Source of the DNA: Arthrobacter sp. Y81
GTDB taxonomy: Bacteria; Actinomycetota; Actinomycetes; Actinomycetales; Micrococcaceae
Length of the DNA stretch: 64,000 nt
Direction of reading: 5' to 3'
Assembly (NCBI RefSeq): GCF_002929335.1
Contig: NZ_PJIL01000018.1
Coordinates: 34,267 to 98,266 of the forward strand
Shown piece after piece: positions 15,459 through 24,918 of this stretch. How positions within the stretch are numbered: the stretch's first letter is position 1; each line of letters opens with the position of its first letter. The notes under the pieces are model-generated. The model did not search any database. It saw nothing but the letters and a program-made list of their open reading frames with translations, and was not told the DNA's origin. The position numbers and the translations under genes were made by a program.

Positions 15459-15974
15459 ATGACCAACGACAGCCAGGGAACCCCCATCGAGGAGGAAGGC
15501 GGTTACGGCACGCCAACAGTCGAGCAGGAAACGGGCGGCGCGGACACTAAGAAGTTCGCCCAGCCCCGCGAGGAAGAGGCCTTCGACGCGGCTGGCCTGA
15601 GCCAGGACAGCCCGGACGGCGAAACCTATCCGGCCGGAGCGCCGGACCTCAGCCAGTTCGGCGCCGAGGACCAGGACAGTGCAGGCGAACCCGGAGCAGG
15701 ACGCTTCGGAGGTACGGAGGATCAGTTGAAGGCAGAGAACGAAAGCACCGACCCCGGCTTCGAGGACAGTGCCGAAGCAGATGCGGGCGACGCGGCAGTG
15801 CCCTCCGCGGAAGCGGAAATGGACGAGTCCAACACCGAGGATCCGGACGCGGGGCGTCCGTTCTCTTCGGAACCCAACCAGGACGCGGCAGGAATCCCGG
15901 ACGGCAGCGGCACTGATCTGCCGGATAGCAAGGCCCCCAAGGACCGCGACGACGACACGTTCGACGCCGGCTAA
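15459..15974 (+). CDS. acidic, intrinsically disordered protein
   Basis: A 171-residue protein dominated by Asp, Glu, Gly, Ala, Ser and Pro, with very few hydrophobic or aromatic residues. It has no signal peptide, membrane segment or recognisable domain and is almost certainly disordered. ATG 15459 is preceded by CCAGGAGGAATGAG, a near-perfect ribosome-binding site, so it is expressed. Highly acidic disordered proteins beside stress dehydrogenases may act in desiccation or salt tolerance; that is speculation from context. It may be co-transcribed with the SDR gene. I recognise no family. Confidence 0.6.
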   Translation: MTNDSQGTPIEEEGGYGTPTVEQETGGADTKKFAQPREEEAFDAAGLSQDSPDGETYPAGAPDLSQFGAEDQDSAGEPGAGRFGGTEDQLKAENESTDPGFEDSAEADAGDAAVPSAEAEMDESNTEDPDAGRPFSSEPNQDAAGIPDGSGTDLPDSKAPKDRDDDTFDAG

Positions 15975-16007
15975 ACGTCCGCCGTCGTCCGCCCATCCAA
16001 GGGGCGT

Positions 16008-16063
16008 GTGCCCCGCGGCGCTGCTGCAGCCGGCGCTGCTGCAGCGCCGCCGTCGTGGGGCAC
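16008..16063. terminator. large bidirectional hairpin between convergent genes
   Basis: An outer stem GTGCCCC/GGGGCAC (16008-16014 with 16057-16063) encloses a 10-bp inner stem GCGGCGCTGC/GCAGCGCCGC (16015-16024 with 16041-16050) and a further GCAG/CTGC. Six unpaired bases lie on the right side. There is no U-tract, but the position between the acidic-protein gene and the convergent permease gene suits a terminator for both. Confidence 0.5.
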
Positions 16064-16163
16064 TATGGCCGGGGTGTGCCGCGGAAACGGGTTCAGCCGG
16101 CGGCGTGTCCGTGTCGAAGTGCCCCGGGTTGACCGCGTGCAGTCACTGTTCCGGTGATTATTC

Positions 16164-17519
16164 CTACGGACGCTTTTTCGGGGTCCGCTTAGCGGCGGCG
16201 TTGATCGCGGCCTTGACGGCGGGCGGCAGCCCGGCCTGCTCGGTCTCCGGTTCAGCAACGCTGCCGCGGGCCTTGGCGATCGCCTTCATGCCGTGGTAGA
16301 TCACCAGTGCGGCGGCGGATCCCAGGGCGATGCCGGTGAACGTCAGTTCGCCGATGGTCCAGGTGTAGTCGGCGATGCCGATGATCAGGGCAACCGCGGC
16401 CGTGGTCAGGTTGACCGGGTTGGAGAAATTCACCTTGTTCTGGACCCAGATCTTCACGCCCAGGATGCCGATCATGCCGTACAGCATGGTGGCGGCACCG
16501 CCCAGCACCCCTGCGGGAACCGTAGCTATGAGTTCGCCGAACTTCGGGGAGAAGCTCAGGATGATGGCGAAGGCGCCGGCCACCCAGTAGGCCGCCGTCG
16601 AGTACACCTTGGTGGCCGCCATGACGCCAATGTTTTCGGCATAGGTGGTGGTTCCCGAACCGCCCCCGAAGCCGGCCAGCACGGTTGCGGCGCCGTCGGC
16701 CATCAGGGCCCGGCCGGAGACGCCGTCGAGGTTCTGGCCGGTCATCGCGGACACTGATTTCACGTGGCCGATGTTCTCTGCGACCAGCACCAGCACCACG
16801 GGAACAAAGAGGCCAACCACGCCGAGGTGGAACTCCGGGGTCTGGAAGTGCGGGAGGCCCACCCACGCGGCCGCGTCCATCTTTGCGTAATCCACCTCAC
16901 CGCGGACCATGGCAACGAGGTAGCCCACCACCACGCCCACCAGAATGCTCAAACGGCCAAGGATGCCCTTGAAAAGCACGCTGACCAGGATGATGGTGGC
17001 CAGGGTGATCACCGCAGTAACGGGAGCTGCGTCGAAGTTGTTCTTTGCGGCCGGCGCCAGGTTCAGCCCGATCAGCGCCACGATGGCACCGGTGACGATG
17101 GGTGGCATGAGCCGGTTGATCCAGCCGGCTCCGAACTTCTGCACCACGGCGCCGATAATGGCCAGCCCGACGCCGGCGAGCACCACACCGCCCAGGGCGC
17201 CGGGAACCCCGAACTGCTGTTGGGACGCCATGATCGGGGCTATGAACGCAAAACTTGAGCCGAGGTAGCTGGGCACCCTGCCCTGCGTAATGACCAGGAA
17301 CAGCAGGGTTCCGATGCCGGAGAAGAACAGCGTGGTGGCCGGCGGCATGCCGGTGATGATGGGCACCAGGAACGTGGCACCGAACATGGCCACCACGTGC
17401 TGCATTCCCACTCCGATGGTCAGCGGCCAGGTGAGCCGTTCGCCGGGGGCCACCACCTCGCCGGGGCGAACCGACTTTCCATTGCCGTGGAGCTTCCATT
17501 TGGTGCCGAGCATGCTCAT
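16164..17519 (-). CDS. NCS2-family uracil/xanthine permease
   Basis: A 451-residue integral membrane protein of the nucleobase:cation symporter 2 family, with about 12-14 hydrophobic segments. Diagnostic stretches are QHVVAMFGATFLVPIITG near the N-terminus, LVLVAENIGHVKSVS (substrate-site Glu region), and GGGSGTTTYAENIGVMAAT, which is closer to the uracil branch (UraA/RutG) than to xanthine or ascorbate members. I start at ATG 17519 (MSMLGTKW), since the upstream frame to 18116 overlaps the divergent nitroreductase gene. GAAAGG precedes the start. The divergent neighbour is RutE-like, which suggests pyrimidine use. Confidence 0.9.
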   Translation of the reverse strand: MSMLGTKWKLHGNGKSVRPGEVVAPGERLTWPLTIGVGMQHVVAMFGATFLVPIITGMPPATTLFFSGIGTLLFLVITQGRVPSYLGSSFAFIAPIMASQQQFGVPGALGGVVLAGVGLAIIGAVVQKFGAGWINRLMPPIVTGAIVALIGLNLAPAAKNNFDAAPVTAVITLATIILVSVLFKGILGRLSILVGVVVGYLVAMVRGEVDYAKMDAAAWVGLPHFQTPEFHLGVVGLFVPVVLVLVAENIGHVKSVSAMTGQNLDGVSGRALMADGAATVLAGFGGGSGTTTYAENIGVMAATKVYSTAAYWVAGAFAIILSFSPKFGELIATVPAGVLGGAATMLYGMIGILGVKIWVQNKVNFSNPVNLTTAAVALIIGIADYTWTIGELTFTGIALGSAAALVIYHGMKAIAKARGSVAEPETEQAGLPPAVKAAINAAAKRTPKKRP

Positions 17520-17723
17520 GGCCGGGAGCCTTTCAAGAGAAGGTATCGCGGGAGGGGGGAAGGAATCTTCCGGAGCAACATTACCGCGCAGGACGCCCCG
17601 GACGCCGCTGTGCCGAAGGTCACGCGCGGTCACGGGAAGAGGAAAGCTTCGCTTGAAGTTGCAACTATGGATAGCAGAACCGCCGGCCACCCCGGGTGGG
17701 CGGGTCCAGCGAAAGGTATGCAG

Positions 17724-18329
17724 ATGACAATCGCACATGAAGAAGCAGTGATCGATGCGGCGGCCGTGGACGCGATTTTCGCCGAAGCCCGTACGGCCAA
17801 CGCTTTTACCGGCGAGGTCACGGATGAGCAGGCCCGCGCCATTTACGAACTCACCAAGTTCGGCCCCACAGCCTTCAACTCCCAGCCGCTGCGCGTGACC
17901 TACGTCCGCTCCGAACAGGCGCGCGACCAGCTCGTGGAGACCCTCTCGGCGGGCAACCGGGCCAAGACGGCATCGGCCCCGCTGGTTGCCGTGCTCAGCT
18001 ACGACACCGCCTGGCAGGAGCAGTGGGACAACTTCCTGCCCGGCTACAACGCACCCAAGGCCATGTACGATTCCGCGCCCGAGCTCGCGGCGACCACGGG
18101 CAACAACAACGCCCACCTGCAGGCCGGGTACTTCATCCTGGCAGTCCGCTCGCTGGGCTTCGCAGCGGGTCCCATGACGGGTGCGGACTTCTCCGCCATC
18201 GATGCGGCGTTCTTCCCCGCGGGGGACCAGAAGAGCTTCCTGGTGGTGAACATCGGCCAGCCCGGCCCTGACGCCTGGGGCGAAGCAAAGCCGAAGTTCG
18301 CCTACGACGACGTGGTCCGCACCGTCTAG
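17724..18329 (+). CDS. nitroreductase-family protein, RutE-like (malonic semialdehyde reductase)
   Basis: A 201-residue FMN-binding protein of the nitroreductase fold, close in length to E. coli RutE (196). The FMN phosphate-binding segment reads KFGPTAFNSQPLR near residue 38, and GFAAGPMTGAD lies in the C-terminal half. RutE reduces toxic malonic semialdehyde released by the Rut uracil pathway. The other rut genes are not in this window, so the role rests on similarity and the divergent uracil-type permease. ATG 17724 is preferred over ATG 17718 because it has the better spacing (seven bases) from GAAAGG. Confidence 0.8.
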   Translation: MTIAHEEAVIDAAAVDAIFAEARTANAFTGEVTDEQARAIYELTKFGPTAFNSQPLRVTYVRSEQARDQLVETLSAGNRAKTASAPLVAVLSYDTAWQEQWDNFLPGYNAPKAMYDSAPELAATTGNNNAHLQAGYFILAVRSLGFAAGPMTGADFSAIDAAFFPAGDQKSFLVVNIGQPGPDAWGEAKPKFAYDDVVRTV

Positions 18330-18528
18330 TAACCGGTCTAGTAACCCGCGCGGTTACACAGAGAGGCCCCCGGCACGATGGGGGACACGCCGGAGGCACT
18401 CTGGGCAACATTTCTGCAGGTATCTGCACGGCATGTGTCCGGGGCCACTTTCCATTTTAGTCGAAATTGCCACGCTGGCTACTGTGCCCGGCCGCCCGCG
18501 CGGACGGGCGCAGTGGCACACTGGCCCT

Positions 18529-19093
18529 ATGCGGAACCTGATTCTGGTGGCCTTTATCGAGCCCGTCACCGACGGGCTCGTGTTCCCCCGCGACGACTGG
18601 CCCCTGCACATCACCCTCGTGAGATTCGATGTGGATGCGAAGTCCGGCGTTGACCTGGAGTCCGACGACGACGCTGTTAAGACCGACGCTGTTAAGACCG
18701 ACGCTGTTAAGACCGACGGCGGCGGCCAGGCGTCCGGCCTCGCCGACCGGATTGCCGGACTCATCGACCTGCCCGTGCGGGCGGCCCTCGGCACCAGGCT
18801 CACCATCGGTGACGACGCCGGCTTCGGCCGGCTGGGATCCGTTCCGGTCAGCCTGGTCGAGCCGAGCCAGCCCCTGCAGGAGCTTCACGAGTCACTGATG
18901 GGAACCGTTGCGGGGCTGCCGGGGCGCGTACCCACGCCGCATTACACTCTGGACAACTACCGTCCCCATGTGTCGCACCACGGCGACAAGCGCACCCTGC
19001 CGGGCGACGTCGTCGTGCTGGACCGCGTGGCGCTGGTGGATATGGCGCCGGACGGAAACCATTCCGTCCGGCGCATCCTCCGTCTGTGGGAAC

Positions 19094-19104
<11 letters not shown>
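18529..19104 (+). CDS. 2H phosphoesterase (2'-5' RNA ligase-like) with a minisatellite insert
   Basis: A 191-residue protein with two His-x-[Ser/Thr] motifs, H27-I-T29 in PLHITLVRF and H147-V-S149 in RPHVSHHG, the active-site pair of 2H phosphoesterases and LigT-like RNA ligases. Its substrate may be a 2',3'-cyclic or 2'-5'-linked nucleotide, but that cannot be told. Between them, residues 48-62 are three exact copies of DAVKT encoded by a 15-bp DNA repeat, apparently an insertion in a surface loop. ATG 18529 is the start nearest the first motif. The gene overlaps the end of the convergent pgm gene by 11 bp. Confidence 0.7.
18670..18714 (+). repeat. 15-bp minisatellite, three exact copies, in frame
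   Basis: The unit GACGCTGTTAAGACC occurs three times back to back (18670-18684, 18685-18699, 18700-18714) inside the 2H phosphoesterase gene and encodes DAVKT each time. Its multiple-of-three length keeps the frame whatever the copy number, so copy number may vary between strains. Confidence 0.95.
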
Positions 19105-20743
<1,639 letters not shown>

Positions 20744-20930
20744 GGCACCAGCATGCCAGACGACGGCGGGACACAGCACGGTTTGAACCGGAATCCGGCC
20801 CCTATGACGCCGAATTTCACCGGGCATTTACCAATTCATTCCTATTTCCATTTAATTCGGGCAGTATTTGGATGCGAAAAAGCGAGTGGTGGCGCCAAAA
20901 GTACCTATATACCCGCCGTCGCAGGGCTGC

Positions 20931-20972
20931 TAATTTCTAAGGAAATTACGACGGCGGACCCTCCTCCGCCGT
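20931..20972 (+). promoter_or_regulatory. two inverted repeats upstream of the NERD gene
   Basis: TAATTTC (20931-20937) and GAAATTA (20942-20948) form an AT-rich inverted repeat with a four-base spacer, unusual in this GC-rich background. Directly after it, ACGGCGGA (20951-20958) and TCCGCCGT (20965-20972) form a GC-rich hairpin with a six-base loop and no U-tract. A TATATA box lies at 20906-20911. The first could be an operator, the second a leader hairpin. Confidence 0.35.
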
Positions 20973-21003
20973 GAGCGTTGCGGCGAATCCAAGGGGACAC
21001 TCA

Positions 21004-21897
21004 ATGGCGGCAGGGGACGGAGCGGCAGATCAGTCACGGCTCGCGGCCGAGCGGATTGCCCGGCTGAAGCGCCAGCTGGACCACGCCGAACGCGCGTCCG
21101 ATACCTGGGGTGCCGGTGCCGACGGGGAGCGCCGCACCGCCAACAAGCTCGGCGAGCTGGCTCCGCACGGCTGGTTCCTGCTGCACGACGTCCATTGGCC
21201 CGGCCGCCCGCTGGCCAACCTGGACCACGTACTGGTGGGGCCGGGCGGCGTTGTAGTGGTGGATACCAAGAATTGGTCGGGGAACGTCGAGGTCCGGGAC
21301 GGGGTGCTCAGGCAGAACGGCTACACGAGGAATCCCGCCGTGGACGGCGCCCTGGGGCAGGCGGCCGCAGTGGCTGCATTGCTCAGTGCTCCCCACCGGC
21401 GCCTGGTCCGTTCCATCATCTGCCTGACCGGCCAGCCCGACCTCGGCGAGGTGACGGATTCCGGCGTCGAGGTGTTGGGCGTCAACCGTGTTGTTGCCCG
21501 GATAGCTGCGCTCCCGGCAGTGCTGGATCAGCAGGCGGTAGTTGGCGTCTACTCCCATCTGGGACAACAGCTGACGCAGCCCCAGTCGTCCGCAGCCCCC
21601 AACTACCGGAGCATGCCCATTCAGGGCCCGGCGCGGTGGCCGCGGCAGAACCCGGGCCAGGGCGCGCACCAGGGGACCGGGTATCCGTCGCCCCTGCCCA
21701 GCCGCTATCACGGACCCGTGGCCGGCAATGCCGCGGGCCGGTTGTCCCCGGCGGACACCCCGCGGCCCCCGCAGTACCTGAAAAGCCTGTACGGTGAACG
21801 CCAATTCCGCAAAAGCCGGGCAGTCGGCGCCCTGTGGAGCCTGCTGATCCTGGGGATCGTGGCGTTGGCACTCTCGGCGCCGCTCTGGGTCCGGTAG
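21004..21897 (+). CDS. NERD-domain protein with C-terminal membrane anchor
   Basis: A 297-residue protein. A basic coiled-coil-like start (RLAAERIARLKRQLDHAERA) leads into a nuclease-related domain (about residues 35-190) with GADGERRTANKL, the Asp of NLDHVLVGPGG and VVVDTKNWSG, the pattern of PD-(D/E)XK-like folds. A Pro/Gln-rich linker (about 195-265) follows, then one membrane helix at the very end (about 275-295). I prefer ATG 21004, which has AAGGGGA upstream, over GTG 20971. NERD proteins are assumed to act on DNA, but no activity is established for such anchored forms. Confidence 0.75.
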   Translation: MAAGDGAADQSRLAAERIARLKRQLDHAERASDTWGAGADGERRTANKLGELAPHGWFLLHDVHWPGRPLANLDHVLVGPGGVVVVDTKNWSGNVEVRDGVLRQNGYTRNPAVDGALGQAAAVAALLSAPHRRLVRSIICLTGQPDLGEVTDSGVEVLGVNRVVARIAALPAVLDQQAVVGVYSHLGQQLTQPQSSAAPNYRSMPIQGPARWPRQNPGQGAHQGTGYPSPLPSRYHGPVAGNAAGRLSPADTPRPPQYLKSLYGERQFRKSRAVGALWSLLILGIVALALSAPLWVR

Positions 21898-22018
21898 CCA
21901 TATTTTCAGGCGGCCGCATCACGGCTGCATCACAGGTGCATTACGGGTGCGTACGGGGACGGCACGTCCGGCGGCGCGTTGGTAGGCTGGTTAAAACCAC
22001 TCAAAAGGGGATTTTCCC

Positions 22019-22441
22019 ATGACCAACCAGCCTGCCCCCGGCGACGAGGGGACGCCACAGGGCTACCAACCGCCGTCGTACATTCCGCCGCAGGGGTCAC
22101 AGCCCACGCCGCCCAGCAATCCCTATGGCCAGCCGTCCGGGCCATACGGCATTGTGTATGGCCAGCCGTCGTACTACGGGGTGCCGCCGGAGCCCAAGAG
22201 CCTGAGTATTGCCAGTCTGTGCTGCGGGATCGCGGTGTTCCTGGGGCTGGGAATTTTCATCCTTCCGCAGATTGCGGCCGTCGTCCTGGGCCACTTGGCA
22301 TACCTGCGGGAACCCGCAGGCAGGGGCCTGGCCACTGCCGGGTTGGTCCTTGGCTACCTCGGGCTTGCGCTTACGGCCATCGTGCTGACGCTCATCGTGG
22401 TGGCAATCTTCGCCGCAGCCAACGCCGGGTACGGCTTCTAA
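22019..22441 (+). CDS. DUF4190-type small membrane protein
   Basis: A 140-residue protein with a Pro/Gln/Tyr-rich, low-complexity N-terminal half (about residues 1-55, repeats of Pro-Tyr-Gly-Gln type) and a C-terminal domain of two hydrophobic segments (SLSIASLCCGIAVFLGLGIF and GLVLGYLGLALTAIVLTLIV), as in DUF4190 proteins of actinobacteria. The linker LGHLAYLREPAGRGLATAG between the segments is typical. Function is unknown. ATG 22019 is preceded by AAAAGGGGA. The gene ends seven bases before the end of the convergent phosphotransferase-like gene. Confidence 0.8.
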   Translation: MTNQPAPGDEGTPQGYQPPSYIPPQGSQPTPPSNPYGQPSGPYGIVYGQPSYYGVPPEPKSLSIASLCCGIAVFLGLGIFILPQIAAVVLGHLAYLREPAGRGLATAGLVLGYLGLALTAIVLTLIVVAIFAAANAGYGF

Positions 22442-22448
22442 CGCCCTG

Positions 22449-23321
22449 TCAGTCCGTCAGCGCCCGCTCCAGGCGGGTGGCATTCGCCTCCAGCCAGGCG
22501 GCCCGTCGCTCAATGACTCCGCCCACGCCTTCTGACCACATCCGCGCCCAGCCGCCGCCCACCGTCCGGGCATTGTGCTCCATCCGCTCGTACGACAAGC
22601 GGACGGCGTCCACGCCGAAGCCCGGCAGCCGCCGTCGTTCGTCCCCGGTCCAGCCATAGGCGTCCGCGAACATCCGGAGCCGCCGGAACGGATCCAGCTG
22701 CTCCCAGCCGGGCCAGGCATCGGCCGGGTCCCTGAGCGGCACCCAGTGCATTGCAGTGTTAAAGGAGTCCTTGAGGGCGGTGCTTGGCCCCGCGAGGTCG
22801 AAGTCCACCAGGCCGGCGGCCAGCCCGCCCCGGACCACCACATTCTGCGGGGTCACATCCAGGTGGCAGACCAGCGCTGCGGGATCGCCTTTCACGGTGT
22901 CCTGCCGGACGGGCCGGAGCGGGAACGGATGTGCCGCCGGCACGAACCCCTCCGAAGCGTGGTGCAGCCGGCGGACCAGGCGGCCCAGGGACGCAAGGAG
23001 GTCCTCCGACTGCACCCACGGTTCGGGCGCCGCTCCGGCGCAGTCCCCGGGCACGAACGTGAGGACATCCCGGCCTTCCGGGTCGCGCCCCAGGAACCGC
23101 GGCGAGCCCTCGAAACCGGCCTTCTCCAGCCAGTCGAGATAGTCGGCCACCGCGAAACTCTGCGGCTGGTGCGGGCGGCGGATCGTTCCGCCCACCCGCA
23201 CCACGCCTTCGGTGACGTCGCCCGCGGGCATGGGTTCGACGTCGGACGCCTCGCCGGCGGCGGGCCGGTAGAGGCGGGATTCGACCGGCCTCTGCGCAGC
23301 CGGCGGGCGGTGGTTGCTCAC
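22449..23321 (-). CDS. aminoglycoside phosphotransferase (APH)-family kinase
   Basis: A 290-residue protein of the APH/choline-kinase fold. The catalytic loop CHLDVTPQNVVV and the metal-binding GLVDFDLAG are intact, so a small-molecule kinase activity is plausible. Environmental members rarely phosphorylate aminoglycosides; the real substrate is unknown. I place the start at GTG 23321, four bases after the stop codon of the upstream transporter gene, which would let ribosomes re-initiate. A longer frame to 23612 would overlap the transporter. No strong ribosome-binding site is seen, so a start further in is possible. Confidence 0.7.
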   Translation of the reverse strand: MSNHRPPAAQRPVESRLYRPAAGEASDVEPMPAGDVTEGVVRVGGTIRRPHQPQSFAVADYLDWLEKAGFEGSPRFLGRDPEGRDVLTFVPGDCAGAAPEPWVQSEDLLASLGRLVRRLHHASEGFVPAAHPFPLRPVRQDTVKGDPAALVCHLDVTPQNVVVRGGLAAGLVDFDLAGPSTALKDSFNTAMHWVPLRDPADAWPGWEQLDPFRRLRMFADAYGWTGDERRRLPGFGVDAVRLSYERMEHNARTVGGGWARMWSEGVGGVIERRAAWLEANATRLERALTD

Positions 23322-23325
23322 CGGG

Positions 23326-24795
23326 TCAGCGTACGCCGCCCATGAGCTTCTTGATCCCCGGCGAAGCCACAGCCAGGCCGACGGCGAGGACCATGGCCGT
23401 GCCGCCGATGCCCGTGAAGTACGGCAGCTCATCGGCGGGGTTGTACAGGCCGGCGAGGATGCCGGCCAGGGTGGTGCCGAGCGAAACGGACAGGAAGAAC
23501 AAAGCCACCATCTGCGTGTGGAACGCCTGCGGCGCCAGTTTGGTGGTGACGGAGAGCCCGATGGGCGAGAGGAAGAGCTCCGCGAGCGTGAACAGGAGCA
23601 GGATGCCCACAAGGGCCAGGAGCGGTGTCTTGCCGCCGCCGGACAACGGGATGAAGGCCAGGAAGGCCAGGCCCATCACGAACAGGCCGATGGCGAACTT
23701 CAGGGCCGATCCTGGCTGCTTGTGGCCGAGACGGGTCCACAGGGCCGCCATAACGCCGGCGAAGATGATGATGAACACCGGGTTGATGGACTGCACCCAG
23801 GCCGCCGGCATTTCCCATCCGAACAGGTTCCGGTCCAGTTTCTCCTCCGAGTAGACGGCAATGAACGTGAATTGCTGCTGGAAGAGCGCCCAGAACGCTG
23901 CAGAGGCGATGTACAGCGGGATGAACGCGACCACGCGCTTGCGCTCCGTCCCTGTCACCTTCGTGCTGCGGAAGATCAGGCCGAAGTACAGCACTGACGC
24001 GCCGATGGCCGCGTAAGCCATGGACATGGCCAGGTTTTCGGCGTTCACGGCACCGGTGGCCAACAGCACGGCCACTGCGGCGGCGATCCCAACGAAGATC
24101 AGCCCGTACCGGGTCCGCTCCGCGGCCGGCAGCGGATTGGGCACGTGGTGTGCCGCTTCGGGGAGATTCTTGCGTCCCATTGCGTAGATGCCCAGGCCCA
24201 GGGCCATGCCGACGGCGGCCGCGCCGAAGCCCCAGTGGAACCCCTGGCTTTCCTGCAGCCAGCCGGTGACCAGCGGGCCGATCAGTCCGCCCGCGTTGAT
24301 GCCCATATAGAAGATGGAGAAGCCGGCGTCGCGGCGTTCGTCCTTCTCTCCGTACAGGCTGCCCACCAGCGCGGTGGCGTTGGCCTTGAGCCCGCCGGAG
24401 CCGACGCCCACCAGCACCAGGCCGGCAATGAGGCCGGGAATGCCCGGCAGGAGCGCCAACGCAATGTGGCCGGCCATGATCAGGACGGCCGAGCCGAACA
24501 GGACCCGTTCCGAACCGAAGAGCCGGTCAGCCAGCCAGGCGCCAAGAATGGTGGAGAGGTAGACTCCGCCGCCGTAGGCGCCCACCAGTCCTGCGGCCAG
24601 GCCCTGCTCGATTTCGAGGCCGCCCTGCGCAGCCGTGAAGTACATGTAGTAGAGGAGGATGCCCTGCATGCCGTAGAAGGAGAAGCGCTCCCACATTTCC
24701 ACGGAGAAGAGGCTGGCCAGCATCTTTGGGTGGCCAAAAAAGGAAGTATCGCCCGGCGTTGTAGCGGGGCGATCGGATAAATGAGTTGTGCTCAT
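23326..24795 (-). CDS. POT/PTR-family proton-dependent oligopeptide transporter
   Basis: A 489-residue transporter with about 12-14 membrane helices. The family motif is clear in helix 1 (EMWERFSFYGMQGIL, the E-x-x-E-R-F-x-[YF]-Y motif for proton coupling). It would import di- and tripeptides using the proton gradient. ATG 24795 gives the usual short hydrophilic N-terminus. The APH-like gene follows four bases downstream. An amidase and a peptidase E gene lie upstream on the same strand, which fits a peptide-utilisation neighbourhood, though a gap of 123 bp separates them. Confidence 0.92.
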   Translation of the reverse strand: MSTTHLSDRPATTPGDTSFFGHPKMLASLFSVEMWERFSFYGMQGILLYYMYFTAAQGGLEIEQGLAAGLVGAYGGGVYLSTILGAWLADRLFGSERVLFGSAVLIMAGHIALALLPGIPGLIAGLVLVGVGSGGLKANATALVGSLYGEKDERRDAGFSIFYMGINAGGLIGPLVTGWLQESQGFHWGFGAAAVGMALGLGIYAMGRKNLPEAAHHVPNPLPAAERTRYGLIFVGIAAAVAVLLATGAVNAENLAMSMAYAAIGASVLYFGLIFRSTKVTGTERKRVVAFIPLYIASAAFWALFQQQFTFIAVYSEEKLDRNLFGWEMPAAWVQSINPVFIIIFAGVMAALWTRLGHKQPGSALKFAIGLFVMGLAFLAFIPLSGGGKTPLLALVGILLLFTLAELFLSPIGLSVTTKLAPQAFHTQMVALFFLSVSLGTTLAGILAGLYNPADELPYFTGIGGTAMVLAVGLAVASPGIKKLMGGVR

Positions 24796-24918
24796 TTACT
24801 TAAGGGTGGCACCGGATCGCGCGATTGTCACATTCCAGCGGGCAGGAAGCAAGGCAGACACGTGGCGCCACGGGCCATTGCGGCGGGCGTTGCCGCGTGT
24901 TGTTGCCAGAGACGCCGT

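Noticed and set aside
17520..18116. N-terminal extension of the NCS2 permease frame by 199 codons
   Set aside because: It overlaps the divergent RutE-like gene and lacks family similarity; ATG 17519 with GAAAGG upstream is the natural start.
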